This document shows positions 19,134 to 28,208 of a DNA stretch of 64,000 bases, in pieces. Source of the stretch: JAGVSV01 sp050952845 (GTDB lineage: Bacteria > Bacillota > Clostridia > Christensenellales > Aristaeellaceae). The stretch covers positions 1,550,001-1,614,000 of the forward strand of contig JBMNLP010000001.1 in assembly GCA_050952845.1 (NCBI GenBank). The letters are read 5' to 3'. The position numbers were made by a program, and so were the translations under genes. The notes under the pieces are model-generated. The model was not told where the DNA came from. It made no database searches and was given only the letters and a program-made list of their open reading frames with translations. Within the stretch, counting starts at the first letter, position 1, and every line of letters begins with the position of its first letter.

Positions 19134-19621
19134 GGTGATACCACCAACCTCTTGTCTTCAGAAACAACACCGAACATCACGCCGTCCTGTTTGTAGCGCT
19201 TTAATACAAAGCTGGTGGATGTAGCGGTCACGGTGTCCAGGGTACTCAGTTTCTCGCTGACAAAATAGGCAAGCTCGCGCAACGTTGGCGCCTCCACCAG
19301 TACCAGCAAGTCGTAGGCGCCGCTCATCAGATAGACGCTCATCACCTCGTCATAACCGCTGATACGTTTAGCCACGGCATCAAACCCCTTGTCGCGCTGC
19401 GGGGTCACCTTGACCTCAATCATGGCCTCGACGCGCGTTTTCTCGGTCCTGTCCCAGTCGATGATGGGGCTGTACTTGAGAATAATCTTATCCTTCTCCA
19501 TTTCATCGATCGCTTCCGCCACCTCTTCAACAGACACGCCCAGCATGGCGGCAATCTGCTCAAGGGAAACGCGGCAGTCCTCGCCTAAAATATCGATGAC
19601 CTGATGCTTAATATCGCTCAT
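19130..19621 (-). CDS. Lrp/AsnC-family transcriptional regulator
   Basis: The 163-residue protein has an N-terminal winged helix-turn-helix (DCRVSLEQIAAMLGVSVEEV, about 17-36) and a C-terminal RAM domain (MSVYLMSGAYDLLVLVEAPT, about 94-113), the amino-acid-sensing fold. The ATG at 19619-19621 follows GAGAGGTG; the in-frame GTG two codons earlier overlaps that site. It begins nine bases after the fhs stop and overlaps the aminotransferase start, so all three are likely co-transcribed and the aminotransferase is the most probable target. Confidence 0.85.
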   Translation of the reverse strand: MSDIKHQVIDILGEDCRVSLEQIAAMLGVSVEEVAEAIDEMEKDKIILKYSPIIDWDRTEKTRVEAMIEVKVTPQRDKGFDAVAKRISGYDEVMSVYLMSGAYDLLVLVEAPTLRELAYFVSEKLSTLDTVTATSTSFVLKRYKQDGVMFGVVSEDKRLVVSP

Positions 19622-19630
19622 ACACACCTC

Positions 19631-21307
19631 TCAAAATAGTCCTGTAATATGGCCCTGCCGGTCTACGTCGATGCCCAGGGCGGCAGGCGACTTGGGCAAA
19701 CCGGGCATGGCAATGATATCCCCTGAAAAAACAACGACAAACCCGGCGCCGGCAGATAGCCTGACATCGCGCACCGTGAATTCAAAGGCATCCGGCACAT
19801 TCAACAGCTTGGCATCGTCACTAAAGGAATATTGGGTTTTGGCAATGCAAACGGGATAATGCCCATATCCTTCTTTCGTCAGCTGCTGCAGCGCGGCCTT
19901 CGCCTTGCCGGTCCAGGCAACTTCAGCAGCACCGTATACCTTTTTGGCAACAGCTTCCACCTTGTCAGCCAGGGGCATGTCCAGCGGATAGGTGTAGACA
20001 GGCTCGGGTTTGGCAGCGTTGTCAACAATGTCCGTGACACATTGCGCCAGGTCCCTCGCCCCCTCTCCTCCATGCGCCCAGCCGTCGCTAAACCGGCAGG
20101 GAATGCCTGCGGCATCCATCTCCTGCTGCAGAGCGTCGATCTCGCTGGTGTTATCGGATGCAAAACGGTTGATAGCAACGACCACAGGCAGCTTCCATAA
20201 ATCGCGCACATTGCGCACATGGCGCATGAGGTTACCGCAGCCCTTCATCATCGCCGGGACATTTTCAACGTTCAGTTCAGCCTTGGACACGCCGCCATGG
20301 TGTTTCAGCGCGCGGATGGTAGCCACCAGCACCACGCAATCGGGCCATATGCCGTTGGCACGGCACTTGATATCCAGGAATTTCTCTGCACCCAGGTCCG
20401 CCCCAAAGCCGGCTTCGGTTACAACGTAATCCGATAGTTTCAGAGCCAGCTTGGTAGCAATGGCGCTGTTGCATCCATGCGCAATGTTGGCAAACGGACC
20501 GCCATGAATCAGACAAGGCGTATGTTCGATGGTTTGCACCAGGTTGGGCATCAGCGCGTCCCTCAGCAGCGCAGCCATGGCGCCCGCGGCGCCGATCTGT
20601 GCGCAAGTGACGGGCTGATGATCATATGTACGGGCTACGACGATGTCGGCAAGGCGCCGCTTCAAATCGCCCGCATCCCCCGCCATGCAAAAAACCGCCA
20701 TGACTTCGCTGGCTGCTGTGATGTCAAAGCCGCCCTCACGCGGGACGCCGTTTTTATCCCCGCCCAGGCCGCCGACGATGCTTCGCAGCTGCCGGTCGTT
20801 CATGTCCATACAGCGGCGAAATGAAATTCTACGCGGGTCGATGCCCAGGCTGTTGCCCTGATGGATGTGGTTGTCTATCATGGCAGCCAACAGGTTGTTG
20901 GCGGCGGTGATGGCATGTAAATCACCCGTAAAATGGAGGTTGATGCTCTCCATGGGCAACACCTGGGAATAGCCGCCGCCCGTCGCACCGCCCTTCATGC
21001 CAAAAACAGGCCCCTGGGATGGTTCCCGCAACGCCAGCATAGCCTTCTTGCCGTTTTTGCGCATGCCGTCTGCCAGCGATATGCTGACCGTCGTCTTGCC
21101 CTCGCCAGCCGGGGTCGGCGTCATGGCTGTCACCAGGATCAGCTTGGCTTGCTCCGTCAAATGGCTGAATCGCGCTGGATCCACCTTGGCGATATAGCGG
21201 CCGTATGCAATCAGGCTGTCCCCATCGATGCGCTCTGCCGCAGCAACGTCAGCAATTGGCCACAGCTGCGCAGCCTGCGCAATGCTGATGTCATTCAAAG
21301 CACTCAC
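19631..21307 (-). CDS. fhs: formate-tetrahydrofolate ligase
   Basis: The enzyme makes 10-formyl-tetrahydrofolate from formate, ATP and tetrahydrofolate, for one-carbon supply or acetogenic-type metabolism. The 558 residues include the P-loop TPAGEGKTTVSISLADG (about 65-81), the family block GMKGGATGGGYSQV, and GFGADLGAEKFLDIKCR. Length is normal. The GTG start overlaps the GntR stop by four bases (GTGA), so translation is coupled to the regulator. No folD, gcv or acs genes are adjacent, so the wider pathway cannot be read from here. Confidence 0.96.
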   Translation of the reverse strand: MSALNDISIAQAAQLWPIADVAAAERIDGDSLIAYGRYIAKVDPARFSHLTEQAKLILVTAMTPTPAGEGKTTVSISLADGMRKNGKKAMLALREPSQGPVFGMKGGATGGGYSQVLPMESINLHFTGDLHAITAANNLLAAMIDNHIHQGNSLGIDPRRISFRRCMDMNDRQLRSIVGGLGGDKNGVPREGGFDITAASEVMAVFCMAGDAGDLKRRLADIVVARTYDHQPVTCAQIGAAGAMAALLRDALMPNLVQTIEHTPCLIHGGPFANIAHGCNSAIATKLALKLSDYVVTEAGFGADLGAEKFLDIKCRANGIWPDCVVLVATIRALKHHGGVSKAELNVENVPAMMKGCGNLMRHVRNVRDLWKLPVVVAINRFASDNTSEIDALQQEMDAAGIPCRFSDGWAHGGEGARDLAQCVTDIVDNAAKPEPVYTYPLDMPLADKVEAVAKKVYGAAEVAWTGKAKAALQQLTKEGYGHYPVCIAKTQYSFSDDAKLLNVPDAFEFTVRDVRLSAGAGFVVVFSGDIIAMPGLPKSPAALGIDVDRQGHITGLF

Positions 21308-22011
21308 CTGTCTTTCCCCTGTTGCGCAGCCAGGGTAGATTGCCGCTGCGCCAGCATGTTCAAGCAGGTAGCTTTACTGTCGGCAAGGTGATGGCTCATC
21401 AGGCTGGCCAGCTCCTGCCCATTCCTATCCACCAGCAGTCCGAGCATTTCATGATGCTCCTGGTGCGCGGTAGTCCTGGTGACAATGCTGGCAATCGCCA
21501 TGGCAGAAAACATTTTAATATATTCCTCCTGGCTGTCTATGACGCGGAGGATGCGCTTTTTGTCTGAGATCTGCTCCATCCTACGATGGAATATACGGTT
21601 TTGGACGGCAAGCTTATCTGCATCTCCCTCTGCCTGGCTGATATCCATGGTGTTCAGGATTTTTTTAAGATCTTCAATATCTTGATCATTAACCCGCTCG
21701 ATGATGGACGGGATGATCAGCATCATCAGGGCGTTGCGGATGGTATAGATCTCCTCCACATCGTCCACGGTAAATGCGCGCACAATAACACCGCGACGTA
21801 CCTCGTAGTTAACCAAGCCTTCCTGCTCCAGCCTCCGGAACGCTTCGCGCAGCGGCGTACGGCTGATGTGCAGCTTTTCCGCGTACACGGTTTCGATGAT
21901 ACGCTCACCGGCGGGCAACTCGCCTGTCAGAATGGCATGCTTGATTTTTTCATAAGCGACGTCGCGTATCGGCTTGTTTTTTGTTGGCATCTCCTGCGGT
22001 GTAATCGACAT
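21304..22011 (-). CDS. GntR-family regulator, FadR/FCD type
   Basis: A 235-residue regulator with an N-terminal winged helix (KIKHAILTGELPAGERI, SRTPLREAFRRLEQEGLV, about 25-70) and an all-helical FCD ligand domain (DVEEIYTIRNALMMLIIPSI onward; H-rich metal/ligand helices such as FHRRMEQI and HQEHHEMLG). FCD regulators respond to small carboxylates. It is the first gene of the operon and overlaps fhs. A palindrome inside its own promoter suggests self-regulation. The FCD metal triad looks at least partly kept (H in FHRRM and in SHHLADSK). Confidence 0.9.
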   Translation of the reverse strand: MSITPQEMPTKNKPIRDVAYEKIKHAILTGELPAGERIIETVYAEKLHISRTPLREAFRRLEQEGLVNYEVRRGVIVRAFTVDDVEEIYTIRNALMMLIIPSIIERVNDQDIEDLKKILNTMDISQAEGDADKLAVQNRIFHRRMEQISDKKRILRVIDSQEEYIKMFSAMAIASIVTRTTAHQEHHEMLGLLVDRNGQELASLMSHHLADSKATCLNMLAQRQSTLAAQQGKDR

Positions 22012-22044
22012 AGCCTCCCTTTCACGTTGTGGAAGTACACCGAT

Positions 22045-22073
22045 ATACTAACGGCTATTCGATAGCCTGTCAA
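22045..22073 (-). promoter_or_regulatory. sigma-A promoter of the GntR-fhs operon with internal operator
   Basis: Minus strand TTGACA (22068-22073), spacer 17, TAGTAT (22045-22050). The spacer contains the palindrome GGCTAT-CGA-ATAGCC (22053-22067). Binding there would block polymerase, so it is the best candidate operator of the GntR protein encoded 34 bases downstream. Confidence 0.7.
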
Positions 22074-22091
22074 GAATTCTGTACACAGCCT

Positions 22092-22889
22092 TTATAGGTA
22101 AGGTATAAGGGAAGACAGTCTCTCCACCGTGATGTCTGGCTGTATGTCCGATGCCTCCAGCATGGGTATGGTGGTTTCGCCTGTCAACACCAGGATGCTG
22201 AGCATGCCAAAGTTGACACCGGTGGCGATGTCAGTATACAGCCTATCGCCCACCATCGCCAGCTCGTGCTCCTGAAACTCCGTATGCCGCAGCACATCGC
22301 TGACAATACCTGTGTACGGCTTGCCGATAATCATATCAGCCTTCCTGCCGGTGCTGGCTTCGATAAAAGCCATGATGGCACCGATGTCGGGGATGAAGCC
22401 GTGCTCGGTGGGGCAGTTAAAGTCGGGATGCGTTGCGATATAGGGCACGCCCTTTCTCACCAGCGTACAGACCTTCTCCATCTTGGCGTAGTCAAGCTCG
22501 GTATCAAAGGCAACAATGACATAGTCCGGCTTCTCCGCGTCCAGCAGCACGCCCATCTGCAGCATCTCGCTCGCCAGGCTGCGGTTGCCCAGCAGGTAAG
22601 CTCTTTTATTGGGAAACTCGTCCAGCACATAGCGCGCCGTTGCCTGACCGCTGGTGATAACGCGCAAAAATGGCTCATCCACGCCCATTCTCTTCAACCT
22701 ATCCACATAAAACGCACCGGATTTAGACGAGTTGTTAGTCAGAAAAATCGCCTGTTTTCCTTTTTCCTCCAATGCGTCAAGAAAAGACAACGACCCTTCC
22801 AGCACCCTCTCTCCCAGATAGAACGTACCGTCCATATCCAGCAAAAAGCATGATGTGTTCCTGATCCTCTCGATCATGGCATCTGTCAT
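22092..22889 (-). CDS. HAD-IIA (NagD-like) sugar or nucleotide phosphatase
   Basis: The 265-residue protein has the HAD nucleophile motif FLLDMDGTFYLGE (D at about 14), motif II in AIFLTNNSSKS (T/S), a C2-type cap domain, then the lysine in MIIGKPYTGI and the acidic motif MVGDRLYTDIATG. This is the NagD/p-nitrophenyl phosphatase class; the substrate is not given by sequence. The start chosen is the ATG at 22887-22889 behind GGAGGAGA; the longer frame would overlap truB. It is the last gene of the nusA-infB run, where ribF often stands in other Firmicutes. Confidence 0.85.
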   Translation of the reverse strand: MTDAMIERIRNTSCFLLDMDGTFYLGERVLEGSLSFLDALEEKGKQAIFLTNNSSKSGAFYVDRLKRMGVDEPFLRVITSGQATARYVLDEFPNKRAYLLGNRSLASEMLQMGVLLDAEKPDYVIVAFDTELDYAKMEKVCTLVRKGVPYIATHPDFNCPTEHGFIPDIGAIMAFIEASTGRKADMIIGKPYTGIVSDVLRHTEFQEHELAMVGDRLYTDIATGVNFGMLSILVLTGETTIPMLEASDIQPDITVERLSSLIPYL

Positions 22890-22903
22890 GATACTCTCCT
22901 CCA

Positions 22904-23794
22904 TTAAGCCAAATATGTTCTCACCCTGAAATAGCCGTCTGCAAACGCACTGATGCAGACCAGCGTCTGACTGCAATACATCCTGTACAGCCTGCCTTCC
23001 GCCGGCTCATCCGACAGATCCACGGCACCAGGCGGCAAGGCGCCGCCGTTTCGGCACAGCTTTTCGTAGGAATCTTTTACCCGAGCGGGCAGTATATGCC
23101 CCAACACCTGCCCCATATCCATCATCCAGCTGTCCGGGCTGACACGCTGTTCAGCCAGCGACTGGACCTCTTCCAGCGTCATCGCCTCATCCACCCGGAA
23201 CACGCCGGTCCTCTCGCGCAGCAGAAAACTCATGTGGGCCGGGCAACACAGCGCCCGCCCGATGTCGTGACACAGCGTGCGGATGTATGTACCCTTGCCG
23301 CACACCACCCGGATCAGGTGCCGGGAATCAGACAACCCGGCAACATAGTCGATGCTGTCGATGCGTATGGGTCTGGCTTCTATCGCAGGCCAGGTGCCGC
23401 CGCGAGCCAGGTCATAGGCGCGCTTGCCGCCGATTTTAATGGCTGAGTAAGCAGGCGGCGTCTGCAGCACGTCCCCGATAAAAGCTGTCATGGCTTGCCG
23501 GATGTCCGCCTCACCCGGTCGGCAGTTGCCGACAGCCACCACGTTGCCCTGCGCATCCTGGGTGTCCGTCGCAGCGCCAAAGCACAGCTCTGCCAGATAC
23601 TGCTTGTCCTGATCGGCAATGTAATCAAAAAGCCTGGTCGCCCTCCCCACCATGATGGGCAGAACGCCGCAGGCTTCGGGGTCCAGTGTGCCGGCATGGC
23701 CTGCCTTTTCCCCCATCATCCTCCGCACCGCCGACACCGCCTGCCTGGACGACATGCCGGGCGGCTTCAACAGATTAACGATACCGTTGGTCAT
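22904..23794 (-). CDS. truB: tRNA pseudouridine(55) synthase
   Basis: TruB makes pseudouridine 55 in the T loop of tRNAs. The 296-residue product has the catalytic aspartate in GHAGTLDPEACGVLP (D at about 38), the PPAYSAIKIGGKRAYDLAR block and the CGKGTYIRTLCHDIG motif. Length is normal. Its start overlaps the end of nrnA by 20 bases, so they are coupled. Confidence 0.95.
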   Translation of the reverse strand: MTNGIVNLLKPPGMSSRQAVSAVRRMMGEKAGHAGTLDPEACGVLPIMVGRATRLFDYIADQDKQYLAELCFGAATDTQDAQGNVVAVGNCRPGEADIRQAMTAFIGDVLQTPPAYSAIKIGGKRAYDLARGGTWPAIEARPIRIDSIDYVAGLSDSRHLIRVVCGKGTYIRTLCHDIGRALCCPAHMSFLLRERTGVFRVDEAMTLEEVQSLAEQRVSPDSWMMDMGQVLGHILPARVKDSYEKLCRNGGALPPGAVDLSDEPAEGRLYRMYCSQTLVCISAFADGYFRVRTYLA

Positions 23795-24758
23795 GCAACA
23801 CCGATGCCATGGCCTGCTTCATTTTTTCTACCGCAGCATCCATGGGTTCCCTGATGGTGCAGCCGGCGGCATACATATGGCCGCCGCCGCCAAAGCGCGC
23901 CGCAACTTGTGATACATCGTAGGGCGCCAGGCTGCGCAGGCTGAATTTGATGCCGTCCGCCACCTGCGTGGCAAGAAACGTGAGCTGGACGCCTGCGATG
24001 TTCAAGCCGTGGTTGACAATCCGCTCCACATGCTCGGTTGTAGCGCCGCAGGCCTCAAAATCCTCCCGTGTCAGCCGCATGCAGGTGAGGCGACCATCCT
24101 CCAGGAAAGTCAGCGAATACAGCGCCCTACCCAGCAACATCGTCTGTTCGCGCGTCGTAAGCAGGTGCAGGTTGTAAGCAGTGCGCACAATGGGCAAGCC
24201 GGCCCGCATCAGCGCAGCCATCTGGTCAAACAGCTCCGCCGTGATGTTGCCGTAGCAAAAATTGCCCGTATCGGTGCTGATGGCAGTGTACAGGTTGATA
24301 GCGGCATTCTGGGAGAAGGACATGCCAGCCGCTTCGTACAGCCTGCAGATGATCGTCCCGGATGATGAAGCGACGGTGTCCACCAGGTTGATACCGGCAA
24401 ACATCGTGTTGGTCTGGTGATGGTCGATCTGCACGGTGCGGTTAGCGACGGAAAACAGCTTCCCTGCATCGCCCAGCCGGTCGGCATCCGATGCGTCCAC
24501 CGACAAAGCCAAGTCGTACCCGCCGGGTGCCGCATCGCGCGCCAGCCGGATATTTTCAACGCCTGGCAGAAACTGCAGGTTAGCCGGCGGCAGATCATGG
24601 CAAACCATCAGGGTTTGTTTTCCATTGTTATGCAGATATTCGTTCAATGCCAGCATGGAGCCGATCGCATCGCCGTCCGGCTGCAGGTGCGTGCATAGAA
24701 GCACGGTGCCTGCCTCGGCGAGGGCATCGATCACCTGACGGTACAAGCCGTTGGTCAT
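23775..24758 (-). CDS. nrnA: DHH/DHHA1 phosphoesterase, NrnA-like nanoRNase
   Basis: The 327-residue product carries the DHH domain (HLQPDGDAIGSMLALNEYL near residue 20, the D in LSVDASDADRLG, and VQIDHHQTNTMFA near 110-122) and the DHHA1 domain with GGGGHMYAAG near the C-terminus. NrnA degrades short oligoribonucleotides and dephosphorylates pAp. It lies between rbfA and truB as in many Firmicutes; its start overlaps the rbfA stop by four bases. Confidence 0.92.
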   Translation of the reverse strand: MTNGLYRQVIDALAEAGTVLLCTHLQPDGDAIGSMLALNEYLHNNGKQTLMVCHDLPPANLQFLPGVENIRLARDAAPGGYDLALSVDASDADRLGDAGKLFSVANRTVQIDHHQTNTMFAGINLVDTVASSSGTIICRLYEAAGMSFSQNAAINLYTAISTDTGNFCYGNITAELFDQMAALMRAGLPIVRTAYNLHLLTTREQTMLLGRALYSLTFLEDGRLTCMRLTREDFEACGATTEHVERIVNHGLNIAGVQLTFLATQVADGIKFSLRSLAPYDVSQVAARFGGGGHMYAAGCTIREPMDAAVEKMKQAMASVLHDQRYR

Positions 24759-25120
24759 GCGTCGTCCGTCTTTTCCTGAGGGCTGTTGATGTTGCGTAAC
24801 AGCTCGGCCATGTGGATGCCATACTCAATGTTGTGATCAGCATAGAACAGCAGCTCGGGCGTGTACCTCAGGCGCATGCTCTTTCCCAGTTCCCGGCGAA
24901 TAAAGCCGGCGGCACTTTTAAGTGCCTGCATGACTTCTTCCTGCTTTTCCGCCTCCAGCACACTGATATATATCCTGGCATAGCGCAGGTCGCGGGTTAC
25001 CTCTGCCCTTGTAACAGAGAACGTGCCGGACATCCGCGGATCCTTGATGGATTCGCGGATAATCCGGTCAATCTCCTTTTTAACTTCGCCGGATATCCTG
25101 TCCGTTCTGAACTTTGGCAT
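24755..25120 (-). CDS. rbfA: ribosome-binding factor A
   Basis: A 121-residue KH-like 30S maturation factor. Family features are RISGEVKKEIDRIIRESIKD at 8-27, SVTRAEVTRDLRYARIYISV, and RRELGKSMRLRYTPELLFYAD. Length is normal. It starts 12 bases after the infB stop and overlaps nrnA. Confidence 0.95.
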   Translation of the reverse strand: MPKFRTDRISGEVKKEIDRIIRESIKDPRMSGTFSVTRAEVTRDLRYARIYISVLEAEKQEEVMQALKSAAGFIRRELGKSMRLRYTPELLFYADHNIEYGIHMAELLRNINSPQEKTDDA

Positions 25121-25132
25121 GACACGCCCTCC

Positions 25133-27859
25133 TTATTCCACTTCATCCATGGTGAAGCACTCGATGACATCCCGTTCCTTGATGTCGTTGAAGCCGTCGA
25201 TGCCAATACCGCACTCATAGCCTTCGGCAACTTCCCTGACATCGTCCTTGAAGCGCCGCAAAGAGGACAGCTTGCCCTCGTAAATTACTACGTTGTCGCG
25301 CAACAGACGCACCTGGTAGTTCCGGTGCATCTTGCCTTCGATTACATAGCAGCCTGCAATGGTGCCGGAGCCCGATATCTTAAACACATTGCGCACTTCG
25401 GCACGGCCGGACAACACTTCTTTATACACCGGCTCCAGAAGGCCTTTCATGGCCTTCTCAATGTCCTCAATCGCCTGGTAGATGACCCGATACAGCCTGA
25501 TATCGATTTCGTCGACATCTGCCGCCGAACGGGCGTTAACATCGGGCCTGATGTTAAAGCCTATGATGATGGCGTTGAACGCTGACGCTAAGTTGACATC
25601 ATCCTGGGTGATGGCGCCAACACCGCTGTGCAACACCCTGATCTTCACCTGGTCGGTGGACAGCTTTTCAAGCGCCTGGGTCACGGCTTCCACCGATCCC
25701 TGTACGTCGGCTTTGATGATCAAATTGAGCGTTTCCACCTTGCCTTCGCTGATGTTGGCAAACAGGTTGTCCAGCGTAACACGGGAAGTGGATGCGGCAC
25801 GAAGTTCCTTCTCCTTTTCCCTGCGCTCGGCAGCAACCTGGCGGGACAGCTTGTCGTCTGCCACCACCATCATCTCATCGCCTGCCTGGGGCACCTCGTT
25901 AAAGCCGGATATTTCAACCGGCATGGAGGGGCCGGCGCTCTTCACGCGCTCACCCCGGTCGTTGACCAAGGCGCGCACGCGCCCGGAGGCAACCCCGGCG
26001 ATAATGTTATCACCCACGTTCAGCGTGCCGTTTTGCAGCAGCACCGTGGCAAGCGGACCCTGGCTTCTGTCGAGCTTGGCCTCAATGATGATGCCGCGAG
26101 CCTGCCTGTCCGGGTTAGCCCGCAGCTGAAGCAGCTCGGCTTGCAGCAGGATCATCTCCAGCAGCGTATCGACGCCCTCCCCCGTGAGGGCACTGACAGG
26201 CACCATGATGGTGTCGCCGCCCCACTCCTCGGAAACCAGGTCGTGGGCGGTCAGGTCCTGCTTGATCCGCTCGGGGTTGGCGTTTTGCTTGTCCATCTTG
26301 TTGATGGCAACGATGATGGGCACGTTGGCCGCCTTGGCGTGGTTGATCGCCTCCACCGTTTGCGGCATGACGCCGTCATCGGCTGCCACCACCAACACCG
26401 CGATATCAGTTGCCTGAGCACCTCTGGCGCGCATCGCGGTAAAAGCCTCGTGGCCCGGCGTGTCCAGGAAGGTGATCCTGTCCTTGCCAACCTTGACCGA
26501 ATAGGCGCCGATATGCTGGGTGATGCCGCCGGCCTCTGTCGTGGTGACATGTGTTTTGCGGATATAGTCCAGCAGCGAAGTCTTGCCGTGGTCGACGTGG
26601 CCCATGATCGTAATAACGGGCGGGCGCGGTTCCAGATCGTGCTCCTCATCCTCAACGTCCTGCTCGAACAGCACCTCCTCGGCTGTCTGGGCGATTTTAA
26701 GCTCCAGTTCAACGCCGAATTCGCTGCTGACCAGCGAGGCGGTGTCGAAGTCCAGCTCGCTGTTGATGTTGGCGACAACGCCCAGCATCAGCAGCTTTTT
26801 GAGGATTTCACCTGCCGGCTTGCCGATGCGCTCGGTCAGGTCCTTGACGGTGATCATCTCAGCCGTCATGAAGGCCTTTTCGATTTTGATGGGCGCCATC
26901 AACTGCTGCGCTGAAGGCTTTTTGCTTTTAGAGCGCCTGCTGCCGCGAACCACATCGTCATCGTAGCCTCTGTAACCGCCACGGGCTGCCTGGCGCCGGC
27001 TTTTGGAAACACGCTCGGGGTCCTGCTGGCGGGTATAGCTCTTTTTGTTGGGGTCATAGTTACTGACCCGCTCCTTTTCAACCGGGAACGTCATCTCATC
27101 CTTGCGCACACGCCCCTGCGCACCGGAGCGGCCTGCCGCAGGCGGCCTGCCCTGCTGGGCGCCCTGAGGCGCCGGCCTGCCGTAGCGCTGCTGCGTGTCC
27201 TGGGCAGCTGGGCGCTGCCTGGGTGCCTGCCCTTGCGGTGCAGGCCTGCCATAATGCGACTGCCCCAGCGTCGTTTGCTGCCTGGCGTCGGGTGCAGGGC
27301 GCTGTGCCGGCGGCCTTTGCGCCGGTCTTGCAGGTGTCGGCTGTGCTGACTGCTGGGCAACAGCAGGACGCCGACGTGCAGGAGCAGGCTTCTCCGGCGC
27401 TGCAGCAGGCTGCTCGGAGGCAGGCTCCGCCGTTGTGGCAACGGGAGCCGGCTGGGGGGCTGCAGGCTGCTGTTCCGGCGCTGCGGGCTTGGTTTCCTCC
27501 GCCACAGGCACGGCAGGCGCTTCAACGGTGGCAGCCGGCGGTTCCTCAACGGTCTTTTCCGTCTCCGCTGCCTGCTGCGGCGCCTCGGCCGGCTGGGCAG
27601 GCGCCGTTTCTTCCTCGTGGGGCAAATCATCGTCAGGCATTGTCCAGGCTTTCACCTGCTGCTGCATCAATTCCTGCTGGCGCTCATACTTCCGGCGCTG
27701 GCGTTCCTCTTCCTCCATGCGCAGAAACTGCCCTTCCTGCTGCTTGAGCATTTCCAGGATCACCTCTGCGTTGCGCTTGATGCGCTCAGCTTCATTGAGA
27801 ATGACGCCTGTTTTCTGGTTTAATTCCTTTGAAACTTCTTTCAGCCTTACCTTTGCCAT
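25133..27859 (-). CDS. infB: translation initiation factor IF-2
   Basis: IF-2 places initiator tRNA on the 30S subunit. The 908 residues begin MAKVRLKEVSKELNQKTGVI (IF2-N), followed by a low-complexity Pro/Ala/Gln/Glu-rich linker of about 270 residues, a second IF2-N-like module (KVKDLTERIGKPAGEILKKL region), the G domain with GHVDHGKTSLLDYI, DTPGHEAFTAMR and NKMD, then domains II-IV. The start chosen is ATG 27857-27859; the frame stays open upstream but without conserved residues. The linker is strongly repetitive in DNA and amino acid composition. Confidence 0.96.
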   Translation of the reverse strand: MAKVRLKEVSKELNQKTGVILNEAERIKRNAEVILEMLKQQEGQFLRMEEEERQRRKYERQQELMQQQVKAWTMPDDDLPHEEETAPAQPAEAPQQAAETEKTVEEPPAATVEAPAVPVAEETKPAAPEQQPAAPQPAPVATTAEPASEQPAAAPEKPAPARRRPAVAQQSAQPTPARPAQRPPAQRPAPDARQQTTLGQSHYGRPAPQGQAPRQRPAAQDTQQRYGRPAPQGAQQGRPPAAGRSGAQGRVRKDEMTFPVEKERVSNYDPNKKSYTRQQDPERVSKSRRQAARGGYRGYDDDVVRGSRRSKSKKPSAQQLMAPIKIEKAFMTAEMITVKDLTERIGKPAGEILKKLLMLGVVANINSELDFDTASLVSSEFGVELELKIAQTAEEVLFEQDVEDEEHDLEPRPPVITIMGHVDHGKTSLLDYIRKTHVTTTEAGGITQHIGAYSVKVGKDRITFLDTPGHEAFTAMRARGAQATDIAVLVVAADDGVMPQTVEAINHAKAANVPIIVAINKMDKQNANPERIKQDLTAHDLVSEEWGGDTIMVPVSALTGEGVDTLLEMILLQAELLQLRANPDRQARGIIIEAKLDRSQGPLATVLLQNGTLNVGDNIIAGVASGRVRALVNDRGERVKSAGPSMPVEISGFNEVPQAGDEMMVVADDKLSRQVAAERREKEKELRAASTSRVTLDNLFANISEGKVETLNLIIKADVQGSVEAVTQALEKLSTDQVKIRVLHSGVGAITQDDVNLASAFNAIIIGFNIRPDVNARSAADVDEIDIRLYRVIYQAIEDIEKAMKGLLEPVYKEVLSGRAEVRNVFKISGSGTIAGCYVIEGKMHRNYQVRLLRDNVVIYEGKLSSLRRFKDDVREVAEGYECGIGIDGFNDIKERDVIECFTMDEVE

Positions 27860-27890
27860 TCGATGCCTGTCCTCCACGATTGATACTGTG

Positions 27891-28208
27891 TCATTTACTT
27901 TGGTCGATGTTGTCTGCGCACGCCTGGGCAATACGCCTGGTGAGTTCTCCCGGCAACAGCGCCGCTGCATACACGCCGACCCGCCCAATGGCCGGCCCTA
28001 ACGTGCCCGCTTGCAGGATACAGCAGGGGGTGCCGTTGCTACGGCAACAGGCAACGAGCTTCTTGGTGGTGTTTTCCGCTGCCAGGGCGTCAATGACGAC
28101 CAAACCGGCTTTCCCCCGGGTAACCGCTTCCGCGGCTTTTCCGGCTCCCACAAAAACGCTGCCGCTGCGCATAGCCAAGCCCAGATAACCTGCTGTCCTG
28201 TCCGTCAT
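27891..28208 (-). CDS. L7Ae-family ribosomal/K-turn protein (YlxQ)
   Basis: A 105-residue protein with the L7Ae fold: YLGLAMRSGSVFVGAGKAAE at the N-terminus and AGLVVIDALAAENTTKKLVA in the middle. YlxQ-type proteins bind K-turn RNA. The start ATG 28206-28208 overlaps the ylxR stop by four bases (ATGA), so translation is coupled. The position between ylxR and infB is diagnostic. Confidence 0.88.
   Translation of the reverse strand: MTDRTAGYLGLAMRSGSVFVGAGKAAEAVTRGKAGLVVIDALAAENTTKKLVACCRSNGTPCCILQAGTLGPAIGRVGVYAAALLPGELTRRIAQACADNIDQSK

Noticed and set aside
25628..26914. 428-residue open frame antisense to infB
   Set aside because: Same cause; the minus strand encodes a complete IF-2.
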